NCBI GenBank assembly: GCA_023374025.1
Contig: SIJG01000176.1
Location: 119,083 to 183,082 of the forward strand
Length of the DNA: 64,000 nt
Source of the DNA: Heterodera schachtii
Taxonomy: Eukaryota; Nematoda; Chromadorea; Rhabditida; Heteroderidae
Direction: 5' to 3'
A program made the position numbers and the translations under genes. The notes beneath the pieces are model-generated. The model was not told the DNA's origin and made no database searches. It worked only from the letters and a program-made list of their open reading frames with translations. Position 1 is the first letter of the stretch. Every line of letters begins with the position of its first letter. Below, piece after piece: positions 14,101-26,503 of this stretch.

Positions 14101-17100
14101 GAAATTTGTCAGTTTTTAAAATGTATTGTTTTGCGATGCACACTATTGTGCCTCTCATGCTTTAGAGATAAAACATGTGTTGATTTGTCAAAACGATTTG
14201 TTTGTTATTGTATTGTTATGAGGTGACACTATTGTGCCTCTTATCCATGAGACACAGAAGTGAAATTTATCAGTTTTTTAAAATGTATTGTTTTGCGATG
14301 CACACTATTGTGCCTCTCATGCTTTAGAGATAAAACATGTGTTGATTTGTCAAAACGATTTGTTTGTTATTGTATTGTTATGAGATGACACTATTGTGCT
14401 TCTTATCCATGAAACACAGAAGTGAAATTTGTCAGTTTTTAAAATGTATTATTTTGCGATACACACTATTGTGCCTCTAATGCTTTAGAGATAAAACATG
14501 TGTTGATTTGTCAAAACGATTTGTTTGTTATTGTATTATTATGAGATGACACTATTGTGCTTCTTATCCATGAAACACAGAAGTGAAATTTATCAGTTTT
14601 TTAAAATGTATTGTTTTGCGATGCACACTATTGTGCCTCTAATGCTTTAGAGATAAAACATGTGTTGATTTGTCAAAACGATTTGTTTGTTATTGTATTG
14701 TTATGAGGTGACACTATTGTGCCTCTTATCCATGAGACACAGAAGTGAAATTTATCAGTTTTTAAAATGTATTGTTTTGCGATGCACACTATTGTGCCTC
14801 TAATGCTTTAGAGATAAAACATGTGTTGATTTGTCAAAACGATTTGTTTGTTATTGTATTGTTATGAGATGACACTATTGTGCTTCTTATCCATGAAACA
14901 CAGAAGTGAAATTTATCAGTTTTTTAAAATGTATTGTTTTGCGATGCACACTATTGTGCCTCTAATGCTTTAGAGATAAAACATGTGTTGATTTGTCAAA
15001 ACGATTTGTTTGTTATTGTATTGTTATGAGGTGACACTATTGTGCCTCTTATCCATGAGACACAGAAGTGAAATTTATCAGTTTTTTAAAATGTATTGTT
15101 TTGCGATGCACACTATTGTGCCTCTAATGCTTTAGAGATAAAACATGTGTTGATTTGTCAAAACGATTTGTTTGTTATTGTATTGTTATGAGATGACACT
15201 ATTGTGCTTCTTATCCATGAAACACAGAAGTGAAATTTATCAGTTTTTTAAAATGTATTGTTTTGCGATGCACACTATTGTGCCTCTAATGCTTTAGAGA
15301 TAAAACATGTGTTGAATTTGTCAAAACGATTTGTTTGTTATTGTATTGTTATGAGATGACACTATTGTGCCTCTTATCCATGAGACACAGAAGTGAAATT
15401 TGTCAGTTTTTAAAATGTATTGTTTTGCGATGCACACTATTGTGCCTCTCATGCTTTAGAGATAAAACATGTGTTGATTTGTCAAAACGATTTGTTTGTT
15501 ATTGTATTATTATGAGATGACACTATTGTGCTTCTTATCCATGAAACACAGAAGTGAAATTTGTCAGTTTTTAAAATGTATTGTTTTGCGATGCACACTA
15601 TTGTGCCTCTCATGCTTTAGAGATAAAACATGTGTTGATTTGTCAAAACGATTTGTTTGTTATTGTATTGTTATGAGGTGACACTATTGTGCCTCTTATC
15701 CATGAGACACAGAAGTGAAATTTATCAGTTTTTTAAAATGTATTGTTTTGCGATGCACACTATTGTGCCTCTCATGCTTTAGAGATAAAACATGTGTTGA
15801 TTTGTCAAAACGATTTGTTTGTTATTGTATTGTTATGAGATGACACTATTGTGCTTCTTATCCATGAAACACAGAAATGAAATTTGTCAGTTTTTAAAAT
15901 GTATTGTTTTGCGATGCACACTATTGTGCCTCTAATGCTTTAGAGATAAAACATGTGTTGATTTGTCAAAACGATTTGTTTGTTATTGTATTATTATGAG
16001 GATGACACTATTGTGCTTCTTATCCATGAAACACAGAAGTGAAATTTGTCAGTTTTTTAAAATGTATTGTTTTGCGATGCACACTATTGTGCCTCTCATG
16101 CTTTAGAGATAAAACGTGTGTTGAATTTGTCAAAACGATTTGTTTGTTATTGTATTGTTATGAGATGACACTATTGTGCCTCTTATCCATGAGACACAGA
16201 GGTGAAATTTAGTCAGTTTTTAAAATGTATTGTTTTGCGATGCACACTATTGTGCCTCTAATGCTTTAGAGATAAAACATGTGTTGAATTTGTCAAAACG
16301 ATTTGTTTGTTATTGTATTGTTATGAGATGACACTATTGTGCCTCTTATCCATGAGACACAGAAGTGAAATTTATCAGTTTTTTAAAATGTATTGTTTTG
16401 CGATGCACACTATTGTGCCTCTAATGCTTTAGAGATAACACATGTGTTGAATTTGTCAAAACGATTTGTTTGTTATTGTATTGTTATGAGGTGACACTAT
16501 TGTGCCTCTTATCCATGAGACACAGAAGTGAAATTTATCAGTTTTTTAAAATGTATTGTTTTGCGATGCACACTATTGTGCCTCTAATGCTTTAGAGATA
16601 AAACATGTGTTGAATTTGTCAAAACGATTTGTTTGTTATTGTATTGTTATGAGATGACACTATTGTGCTTCTTATCCATGAAACACAGAAGTGAAATTTA
16701 TCAGTTTTTTAAAATGTATTGTTTTGCGATGCACACTATTGTGCCTCTAATGCTTTAGAGATAACACATGTGTTGAATTTGTCAAAACGATTTGTTTGTT
16801 ATTGTATTGTTATGAGATGACACTATTGTGCTTCTTATCCATGAAACACAGAAGTGAAATTTGTCAGTTTTTTAAAATGTATTATTTTGCGATACACACT
16901 ATTGTGCCTCTAATGCTTTAGAGATAACACATGTGTTGAATTTGTCAAAACGATTTGTTTGTTATTGTATTGTTATGAGGTGACACTATTGTGCCTCTTA
17001 TCCATGAAACACAGAAGTGAAATTTGTCAGTTTTTAAAATGTATTATTTTGCGATACACACTATTGTGCCTCTAATGCTTTAGAGATAAAACATGTGTTG

Positions 17101-20100
17101 AATTTGTCAAAACGATTTGTTTGTTATTGTATTGTTATGAGGTGACACTATTGTGCCTCTTATCCATGAGACACAGAAGTGAAATTTATCAGTTTTTTAA
17201 AATGTATTGTTTTGCGATGCACACTATTGTGCCTCTAATGCTTTAGAGATAAAACATGTGTTGAATTTGTCAAAACGATTTGTTTGTTATTGTATTGTTA
17301 TGAGATGACACTATTGTGCTTCTTATCCATGAAACACAGAAGTGAAATTTGTCAGTTTTTAAAATGTATTATTTTGCGATACACACTATTGTGCCTCTAA
17401 TGCTTTAGAGATAAAACATGTGTTGATTTGTCAAAACGATTTGTTTGTTATTGTATTGTTATGAGATGACACTATTGTGCCTCTTATCCATGAAACACAG
17501 AAGTGAAATTTGTCAGTTTTTAAAATGTATTGTTTTGCGATGCACACTATTGTGCCTCTAATGCTTTAGAGATAAAACATGTGTTGATTTGTCAAAACGA
17601 TTTGTTTGTTATTGTATTGTTATGAGGTGACACTATTGTGCCTCTTATCCATGAGACACAGAAGTGAAATTTATCAGTTTTTTAAAATGTATTGTTTTGC
17701 GATGCACACTATTGTGCCTCTAATGCTTTAGAGATAAACATGTGTTGATTTGTCAAAACGATTTGTTTGTTATTGTATTGTTATGAGATGACACTATTGT
17801 GCCTCTTATCCATGAAACACAGAAGTGAAATTTATCAGTTTTTTAAAATGTATTGTTTTGCGATGCACACTATTGTGCCTCTAATGCTTTAGAGATAAAC
17901 ATGTGTTGAATTTGTCAAAACGATTTGTTTGTTATTGTATTGTTATGAGATGACACTATTGTGCCTCTTATCCATGAGACACAGAAGTGAAATTTGTCAG
18001 TTTTTAAAATGTATTGTTTTGCGATGCACACTATTGTGCCTCTCATGCTTTAGAGATAAAACGTGTGTTGAATTTGTCAAAACGATTTGTTTGTTATTGT
18101 ATTGTTATGAGGTGACACTATTGTGCCTCTTATCCATGAGACACAGAAGTGAAATTTGTCAGTTTTTAAAATGTATTGTTTTGCGATGCACACTATTGTG
18201 CCTCTCATGCTTTAGAGATAAAACATGTGTTGATTTGTCAAAACGATTTGTTTGTTATTGTATTGTTATGAGATGACACTATTGTGCCTCTTATCCATGA
18301 GACACAGAAGTGAAATTTGTCAGTTTTTAAAATGTATTATTTTGCGATGCACACTATTGTGCCTCTCATGCTTTAGAGATAAAACGTGTGTTGAATTTGT
18401 CAAAACGATTTGTTTGTTATTGTATTGTTATGAGATGACACTATTGTGCCTCTTATCCATGAGACACAGAAGTGAAATTTGTCAGTTTTTTAAAATGTAT
18501 TGTTTTGCGATGCACACTATTGTGCCTCTAATGCTTTAGAGATAAAACATGTGTTGAATTTGTCAAAACGATTTGTTTGTTATTGTATTGTTATGAGATG
18601 ACACTATTGTGCCTCTTATCCATGAAACACAGAAGTGAAATTTGTCAGTTTTTTAAAATGTATTATTTTGCGATACACACTATTGTGCCTCTAATGCTTT
18701 AGAGATAAAACATGTGTTGAATTTGTCAAAACGATTTGTTTGTTATTGTATTGTTATGAGGTGACACTATTGTGCCTCTTATCCATGAAACACAGAAGTG
18801 AAATTTGTCAGTTTTTTAAAATGTATTATTTTGCGATACACACTATTGTGCCTCTCATGCTTTAGAGATAACACATGTGTTGAATTTGTCAAAACGATTT
18901 GTTTGTTATTGTATTCTTATGAGATGACACTATTGTGCCTCTTATCCATGAGACACAGAAGTGAAATTTGTCAGTTTTTTAAAATGTATTGTTTTGCGAT
19001 GCACACTATTGTGACTCTCATGCTTTAGAGATAAAACATGTGTTGAATTTGTCAAAACGATTTGTTTGTTATTGTATTCTTATGAGATGACACTATTGTG
19101 CCTCTTATCCATGAGACACAGAAGTGAAATTTGTCAGTTTTTTAAAATGTATTGTTTTGCGATACACACTATTGTGACTCTCATGCTTTAGAGATAAACA
19201 TGTGTTGAATTTGTCAAAACGAATTGTTTGTTATTGTATTGTTATGAGGTGACACTATTGTGCCTCTCATCCATGAGACACAGAAGTGAAATTTGCCAGT
19301 TTTTTAAAATGTATTGTTTTGCGATGCACACTATTGTGACTCTCATGCTTTAGAGATAAACATGTGTTGAATTTATCAAAACGATTTGTTTGTTATTGTA
19401 TTGTTATGAGATGACACTATTGCGCCTCTCATCCATGAGACACAGAAGTGAAATTTGTCAGTTTTTAAAATGTATTGTTTTGCGATGCACACTATTGTGC
19501 CTCTCATGCTTTAGAGATAAACATGTGTTGAATTTATCAAAACGATTTGTTTGTTATTGTATTGTTATGAGATGACACTATTGCGCCTCTCATCCATGAG
19601 ACACAGAAGTGAAATTTGTCAGTTTTTAAAATGTATTGTTTTGCGATGCACACTATTGTGACTCTCATGCTTTAGAGATAAAACATGTGTTGAATTTGTC
19701 AAAACGATTTGTTTGTTATTGTATTCTTATGAGATGACACTATTGTGCCTCTTATCCATGAGACACAGAAGTGAAATTTATCATTTTTTTAAAATGTATT
19801 GTTTTGCGATGCACACTATTGTGCCTCTCATGCTTTAGAGATAACACATGTGTTGAATTTGTCAAAACGATTTGTTTGTTATTGTATTGTTATGAGGTGA
19901 CACTATTGTGCCTCTTATCCATGAGACACAGAAGTGAAATTTGTCAGTTTTTTAAAATGTATTGTTTTGCGATGCACACTATTGTGCCTCTCATGCTTTA
20001 GAGATAACACATGTGTTGAATTTGTCAAAACGATTTGTTTGTTATTGTATTGTTATGAGGTGACACTATTGTGCCTCTTATCCATGAGACACAGAAGTGA

Positions 20101-22757
20101 AATTTGTCAGTTTTTTAAAATGTATTGTTTTGCGATGCACACTATTGTGCCTCTCATGCTTTAGAGATAACACATGTGTTGAATTTGTCAAAACGATTTG
20201 TTTGTTATTGTATTGTTATGAGATGACACTATTGTGCCTCTTATCCATGAGACACAGAAGTGAAATTTGTCAGTTTTTAAAATGTATTGTTTTGCGATGC
20301 ACACTATTGTGCCTCTCATGCTTTAGAGATAAACGTGTGTTGAATTTGTCAAAACGATTTGTTTGTTATTGTATTGTTATGAGATGACACTATTGTGCCT
20401 CTTATCCATGAGACACAGAAGTGAAATTTGTCAGTTTTTAAAATGTATTGTTTTGCGATGCACACTATTGTGCCTCTCATGCTTTAGAGATAACACATGT
20501 GTTGAATTTGTCAAAACGATTTGTTTGTTATTGTATTGTTATGAGGTGACACTATTGTGCCTCTTATCCATGAGACACAGAAGTGAAATTTGTCAGTTTT
20601 TTAAAATGTATTGTTTTGCGATGCATTCTATTGTGCCTCTCATGCTTTAGAGATAAAACATGTGTTAATTTGTCAAAACGATTTGTTTGTTATTGTATTG
20701 TTATGAGATGACACTATTGTGCCTCTTATCCATGAGACACAGAAGTGAAATTTGTCAGTTTTTAAAATGTATTATTTTGCGATACACACTATTGTGCCTC
20801 TCATGCTTTAGAGATAAACACTGTGTTGAATTTGTCAAAACGATTTGTTTGTTATTGTATTCTTATGAGATGACACTATTGTGCCTCTTATCCATGAGAC
20901 ACAGAAGTGAAATTTGTCAGTTTTTTAAAATGTATTGTTTTGCGATGCACACTATTGTGACTCTCATGCTTTAGAGATAAACATGTGTTGAATTTGTCAA
21001 AACGATTTGTTTGTTATTGTATTATTATGAGATGACACTATTGTGCCTCTTATCCATGAGACACAGAAGTGAAATTTGTCAGTTTTTAAAATGTATTGTT
21101 TTGCGATGCACACTATTGTGCCTCTCATGCTTTAGAGATAAAACATGTGTTGAATTTGTCAAAACGATTTGTTTGTTATTGTATTGTTATGAGGTGACAC
21201 TATTGTGCCTCTTATCCATGAGACACAGAAGTGAAATTTGTCAGTTTTTTAAAATGTATTGTTTTGCGATGCACACTATTGTGCTTCTCATGCTTTAGAG
21301 ATAAACATGTGTTGATTTGTCAAAACGATTTGTTTGTTATTGTATTTATGAGATGACACTATTGTGCCTCTTATCCATGAGACACAGAAGTGAAATTTGT
21401 CAGTTTTTAAAATGTATTGTTTTGCGATGCACACTATTGTGCTTCTCATGCTTTAGAGATAAAACATGTGTTGATTTGTCAAAACGATTTGTTTGTTATT
21501 GTATTATTATGAGATGACACTATTGTGCCTCTTATCCATGAGACACAGAAGTGAAATTTGTCAGTTTTTAAAATGTATTGTTTTGCGATGCACACTATTG
21601 TGCCTCTCATGCTTTAGAGATAAAACATGTGTTGAATTTGTCAAAACGATTTGTTTGTTATTGTATTGTTATGAGGTGACACTATTGTGCCTCTTATCCA
21701 TGAGACACAGAAGTGAAATTTGTCAGTTTTTTAAAATGTATTTTTTTGCGATCCGCACTATTGTACATCTTATGCTTTTGAGTTAAAGAGTGTCTTGAAA
21801 TTGTCAAAACGATTTGTTTGTTATTGTATTGTTATGAGATGACACTATTGTGCCTCTTATCCATGAGACACAGAAGTGAAATTTGTCAGTTTTTAAAATG
21901 TATTATTTTGCGATACACACTATTGTGCCTCTAATGCTTTAGAGATAAACACTGTGTTGATTTGTCAAAACGATTTGTTTGTTATTGTATTATTATGAGA
22001 TGACACTATTGTGCTTCTTATCCATGAAACACAGAAGTGAAATTTATCAGTTTTTAAAATGTATTGTTTTGCGATGCACACTATTGTGCCTCTAATGCTT
22101 TAGAAATAAAACATGTGTTGATTTGTCAAAACGATTTGTTTGTTATTGTATTGTTATGAGGTGACACTATTGTGCCTCTTATCCATGAGACACAGAAGTG
22201 AAATTTATCAGTTTTTTAAAATGTATTGTTTTGCGATGCACACTATTGTGCCTCTAATGCTTTAGAGATAAAACATGTGTTGATTTGTCAAAACGATTTG
22301 TTTGTTATTGTATTATTATGAGATGACACTATTGTGCTTCTTATCCATGAAACACAGAAGTGAAATTTATCAGTTTTTTAAAATGTATTGTTTTGCGATG
22401 CACACTATTGTGCCTCTAATGCTTTAGAGATAAAACATGTGTTGATTTGTCAAAACGATTTGTTTGTTATTGTATTGTTATGAGATGACACTATTGTGCT
22501 TCTTATCCATGAAACACAGAAGTGAAATTTGTCAGTTTTTAAAATGTATTGTTTTGCGATGCACACTATTGTGCCTCTCATGCTTTAGAGATAAAACATG
22601 TGTTGAATTTGTCAAAACGATTTGTTTGTTATTGTATTGTTATGAGGTGACACTATTGTGCCTCTTATCCATGAGACACAGAAGTGAAATTTATCAGTTT
22701 TTTAAAATGTATTGTTTTGCGATGCACACTATTGTGCCTCTAATGCTTTAGAGATAA
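11200..22757. repeat. Satellite DNA array, 161-163 bp monomer, about 71 copies
   Basis: Head-to-tail monomers share CACTATTGTGCCTCTTATCC, CACAGAAGTGAAATTTGTCA, AATGTATTGTTTTGCGATGC and GTCAAAACGATTTGTTTGTT. The spacing is 161 bp in most of the left part and 162-163 bp in the middle. Variants include GAGGTGAC or GAGATGAC, CCTC or CTTC, GAGAC or GAAAC, TTTTT or TTTTTT, and GATTTGTC or GAATTTGTC. The monomer is internally duplicated: CACTATTGTGCCTCT recurs 75 bp on, each time preceded by TGTATTGTT. The left edge starts inside a monomer at ATTGTGCCTC and the right edge stops at TTTAGAGATAA. Open frames across the array (up to 157 codons) are repeat artefacts. The role is unknown; centromeric or heterochromatic satellite is an inference. 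Confidence 0.97.
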
Positions 22758-23119
22758 GAAGAGTGCGAGGCCGCGAAACTGTCGAGCCGCAGTCGGAAAT
22801 TGGTGAGAGGGGCCGAAGGCCCCGAACGAGGCCGCGAAGCGGCCGAGTGAGTACCTTTGGCGCAGAAAGTTACTGAGGGGGCCGAAAGGCCGCGAAGCGG
22901 CCGAGTGTATTGAGGGGGCGGAAGGCCCCCGAACGAGGCCGCGAAGCGGCCGAGTGAGTACCTTTGGCGCAGAAAGTTACTGAGGGGGCCGAAGGCCCCC
23001 GAACGAGGCCGCGAAGCGGCCGAGTGAGTACGTATGGCGCAGAAAATTATTGAGGGGACGGAAGGCCCCCGAACGAGGCCGCGAAGCGGCCGAGTGAGTA
23101 CCTTTTGCGCAGAAAATTT
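22758..23119. repeat. GC-rich tandem array of GAA-capped hairpins, 70-bp unit
   Basis: Units at 22930, 23000 and 23070 repeat exactly every 70 bp, with shorter or decayed units before them. Each full unit has two perfect hairpins with a GAA loop: GGGGGCC-GAA-GGCCCCC (in one unit GGGG) and GGCCGC-GAA-GCGGCC, followed by GAGTGAGTACCTTTGGCGCA. The second stem contains GCGAAGC, a heptamer known to form an unusually stable DNA mini-hairpin. The array begins directly at the end of the satellite and ends in AT-rich DNA. G+C is extreme for this window. It encodes no plausible protein, and origin and role are unknown. Confidence 0.92.
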
Positions 23120-23139
23120 TGATTAAATTATTAAATACA

Positions 23140-24139
23140 CAAAGTTTGGTTGAATCATTTATTATAAAAATTGTTAATTAGGTTTTTTAATTAAAATCAT
23201 TTATCAGAGAAACAAAAATTTATATGACATTTAGTTAAATTATTTTCATGCTATTATTAAATAATTTATATTGACTTTTTGTTAATCAAACCTTATTTTT
23301 TATTTCAATATTTATTTGTGATTTTTATCGACATTAAATAATTCTAAATTATTATTTACTAATTGCTTCTTGCTATTACGTTTTAAAATATTTATTAAAA
23401 TAATTAAAACATTTAAACTTTAATATTTTTTCAAAGTTTGGTTGAATCATTTATTATAAAAATTATTAATTAGGTTTTTTAATTAAAATCATTTATCAGA
23501 GAAACAAAAATTTATATGACATTTAGTTAAATTATTTTCATGCTATTATTAAATAATTTATATTGACTTTTTGTTAATCAAACCTTATTTTTTATTTCAA
23601 TATTTATTTGTGATTTTTATCGACATTAAATAATTCTAAATTATTATTTACTAATTGCTTCTTGCTATTACGTTTTAAAATATTTATTAAAATAATTAAA
23701 ACATTTAAACTTTAATATTTTTTCAAAGTTTGGTTGAATCATTTATTATAAAAATTATTAATTAGGTTTTTTAATTAAAATCATTTATCAGAGAAACAAA
23801 AATTTATATGACATTTAGTTAAATTATTTTCATGCTATTATTAAATAATTTATATTGACTTTTTGTTAATCAAACCTTATTTTTTATTTCAATATTTATT
23901 TGTGATTTTTATCGACATTAAATAATTCTAAATTATTATTTACTAATTGCTTCTTGCTATTACGTTTTAAAATATTTATTAAAATAATTAAAACATTTAA
24001 ACTTTAATATTTTTTCATATTTATTTGTGATTTTTATCGACATTAAATAATTCTAAATTATTATTTACTAATTGCTTCTTGCTATTACGTTTTAAAATAT
24101 TTATTAAAATAATTAAAACATTTAAACTTTAATATTTTT
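23140..24139. repeat. Tandem repeat, 292-bp AT-rich unit, 3.4 copies
   Basis: The unit starting CAAAGTTTGGTTGAATCATT occurs at 23140, 23432 and 23724, nearly identical each time (for example one G/A change in AAATT[G/A]TTAATTAGG). A fourth partial copy from about 24016 joins directly to the internal CATATTTATTTGTGATTTTT and ends near 24139, so the first two-thirds of that unit is deleted. The near identity indicates recent amplification. No coding content. Confidence 0.95.
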
Positions 24140-24583
24140 ATTTTATACATTTATTTTTAAATAACATCTATTCGTTCTTTTTTCTTTTATTTCTTTTTTT
24201 TAAATAAATAATAAGCTTTGCATTGTAATATAAAATTTTAATTTATAACAAATTGAACACAAAAAAATTCATAGAGATTTTTAATTATTTTCTCAGCTAA
24301 TATTAATAATCAAATTTTTGAATGTCTGTTGTTATATTCTTTATTTCTTGCAAGACAAAAATCAATTTTTATAATGTTTTATTTTTATTACAAAAATAAT
24401 AAATCTTAATCATGTTATGTTTTAATTCTCTCTTGATAAAAAACAGAATATTTTATGAAATGAAGAAAAAATAAACAATAATATGTTTTTGAAAATAACA
24501 AATGTACACCATGTTTACGATTTACAATAATCTTATGTCAGACCAAGATGAACTTGAAACCTTTTTATATATGAGTAAATTTA
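24140..24583. other. AT-rich DNA, no supported feature
   Basis: Low-complexity AT-rich sequence. The open frame from 24502 to 24729 runs into the foldback element at 24584 and is not supported as a gene. Confidence 0.45.
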
Positions 24584-24944
24584 TGGGTCGGGGTCGTTTT
24601 CGTGCGGACCAAAGTTTTTGGGCTATAACTTTTGTTTTCTTTGTCAGCAAAATCCAATGGTATCATTCGATAGCCCCTAAGTGTTCTCTATTAGCCTGTA
24701 AAATTTGGAAAAATTTCCTTAAGGTTTAAAAAAATTATGGTTGAAGAGTTCAAAATTTTCCAACTTTTTTGGCCCGAACTTTTTTTAAACTTGACGAAAT
24801 TTTTTGAAATTTGGCAGCTAATAGCGCAATTCAAGGGCTATCGTATGATACCAAGATTGTGCAATTTGATTTGGTCTGAAAAAAGTTATAAGTTGATTTA
24901 GTCAAAATTTTGGCAAATTTTGCACTTTTCGTCGGTCGAACCCA
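24584..24944. mobile_element. Foldback (inverted-repeat) element, family F copy 1
   Basis: The ends read TGGGTCGGGGTCG and, inverted, TGGGTTCGACCGACG. Further in, the left arm (inverted) GCTAATAGAGAACACTTAGG then GGCTATCGAATGATACC matches the right arm GCTAATAGCGCAATTCAAGG then GCTATCGTATGATACC. The arms are about 120-140 bp and imperfect. The AACTTTTTTTAAACTTGACG and GAAATTTTTTGAAATTTGGC block is shared with 28503, 30538 and 40655. No target duplication is evident and no protein is encoded. Confidence 0.65.
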
Positions 24945-25841
24945 CCACGTAATAAACAAGTCCACACTCAAGGGTTGATAAACGAACTATGAATTGTTAA
25001 ATATAAATAAATTGAATTCATTAATTGCTATAAAACTTTTCCAAAATAAAAAATAATTCAATAAATAATAATGAGAAAAATTAATGTAAAAATGCTGCTG
25101 TTCAAAAAGATGGAAATAATTTTAAAAAGAATAATTATTAAATATAATTGTGTAATTTAACTAGTTCTTTTAAAATTGCAAGAAAGATAAAAAAAATTTA
25201 ATTATCCTTTTTTTCATTATAATTTTTTAAAAAGATTATATGATTCACAAGTGATAGTGCAAAAAGTACTCAATAAATATGAACAAATATTTTTCATTTT
25301 TTTACATTCATGCAAAATAAAATTTATCATATTATAATTAAATATTTCTTTACAAATGATTATTTTCTTTTTTGTAGTTTGCAATATTTTTGTTTATTCC
25401 ATTATTTTTTGTTTTTACCATGTTTTTGATTAATTATAATTTTGTAAGTAAACAGGTAATTAATTATATCTACTTATTTTTCTTTAGGGATAAATCACAT
25501 AGTTTTTTATACTAATAAAATTTATAACTTTAAAATAATATAAAATGAAAAAATTTAGCCAAAAATTACAAATGAATTTTTCAAGTATATTTAATACAAA
25601 AAAAACAAATTGTAATTCATAAGCAAATTATTTTGTGCTGAAATGAAACAGCTCAAACTGTATTAATATTTTCAATTAGTAATTATAAAAAAATAAATAA
25701 TGCCATCCTTAATATTATTTTGTCTATAATTTAACCATGAGAAAGGATAAATATGTTTAATAGAAAATAATATTTTTTGAAAATAAATTTATTTCATGAG
25801 AGTTTGAAACAAAGACGGAGACATCAAGAGAATTTCGGAGG
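24945..25841. other. AT-rich DNA, no supported feature
   Basis: AT-rich sequence with short chance frames only. Nothing structured was noticed. Confidence 0.45.
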
Positions 25842-25849
25842 CATTAATG

Positions 25850-26503
25850 CAGTGATGTGATATCTGAGGATTTTTCCTCATTTTGTGGTCTTTTAGAGGG
25901 TCAAAGAGGATTTTTTTGAAAAATGAGGATTTGCGGATTTTGTGGTCTTTTGAGAAATTTGAGGATTTTTGTGGTCTTTTGATAAAAAAGTGACAAAAAC
26001 GCATAATTTTTTGAAAAATAGGTATATTTGGCAAAATGTTCGAACTTTTTCTTCAAATCATAAACTTTTTTTTTCGAAAAATCCTCATTTTTCAATAAAT
26101 TTTAATTAATTTCCTTTAGCTAATTTTGTTCAAAAAAATAAAGAGGAATTCGATAGAGGGGGTCAAAATCATTTTTTTGACAAAATCTGTTAACAAATCG
26201 CACTCAAAATTCCAAATTTTTTCCGGCAGCGCCTATCGGCACTGCCGGACCCCATCCTCCAATGTTCCCAAAAAGTTTTTTTGGAAAACCGCGCCACAAA
26301 AAAAAAAAGCAATTTTTTGTGGGTCTCATTTGTCAGTGGACAGATAATATGACATTTAACTGATTTTGTTCGCATTTTATGATGTTTTAAAAAAATGAGG
26401 ATTTTTCATTCCAAATGAGGATTTTTTTGAGGTATTTTAGTGGCAAATGAGGATTTTTTACGGCTGAAATGAGGATTTTCAAAATTTTGAGATCACATCT
26501 CTG
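25850..26503. mobile_element. hAT-type MITE with GAGGATTTTT boxes
   Basis: The termini are CAGTGATGTGATATC and, inverted, CAGAGATGTGATCTC, which fit the YARNG start of hAT elements. The flanks are CATTAATG (25842-25849) and CATTAATT (26504-26511), an 8-bp target duplication with one change. Both halves carry GAGGATTTTT / AAAATGAGG boxes and GTGGTCTTTTG. The interior holds a different repeat (26179-26295), so it appears to be composite. Minus-strand frames over it are artefacts of the boxes. No transposase is present. Confidence 0.75.
26179..26295 (-). repeat. Dispersed repeat family B, copy inside the hAT MITE
   Basis: On the minus strand it reads GGGAACATTGGAGGATGGGG, then CAGTGCCGATAGGCGCTGCC, then GATTTGTTAACAGATTTTG. 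The plus strand at 60460-60583 carries the matching GGGGAACATTGGGGGAAGGA, CGGTGCCGATAGGGGCCGCC and GATTTGTTAAGAGAATTTG. The two copies lie in different elements, so this is an independent repeat or a segment captured twice. G+C is raised and all frames break; no protein is recognised. Confidence 0.7.

Noticed and set aside
13431..22751. Many overlapping open frames of 60-157 codons with a Leu/Cys/Arg-rich repeated peptide
   Set aside because: They are readings of the satellite monomer in shifting frames; the period is not a multiple of three and the frames only persist where indels happen to restore phase. No start context, splice or codon signature.
11200..22757. CRISPR-like or other spacer-repeat array
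   Set aside because: Monomers are contiguous and similar along their whole length; there are no unique spacers.
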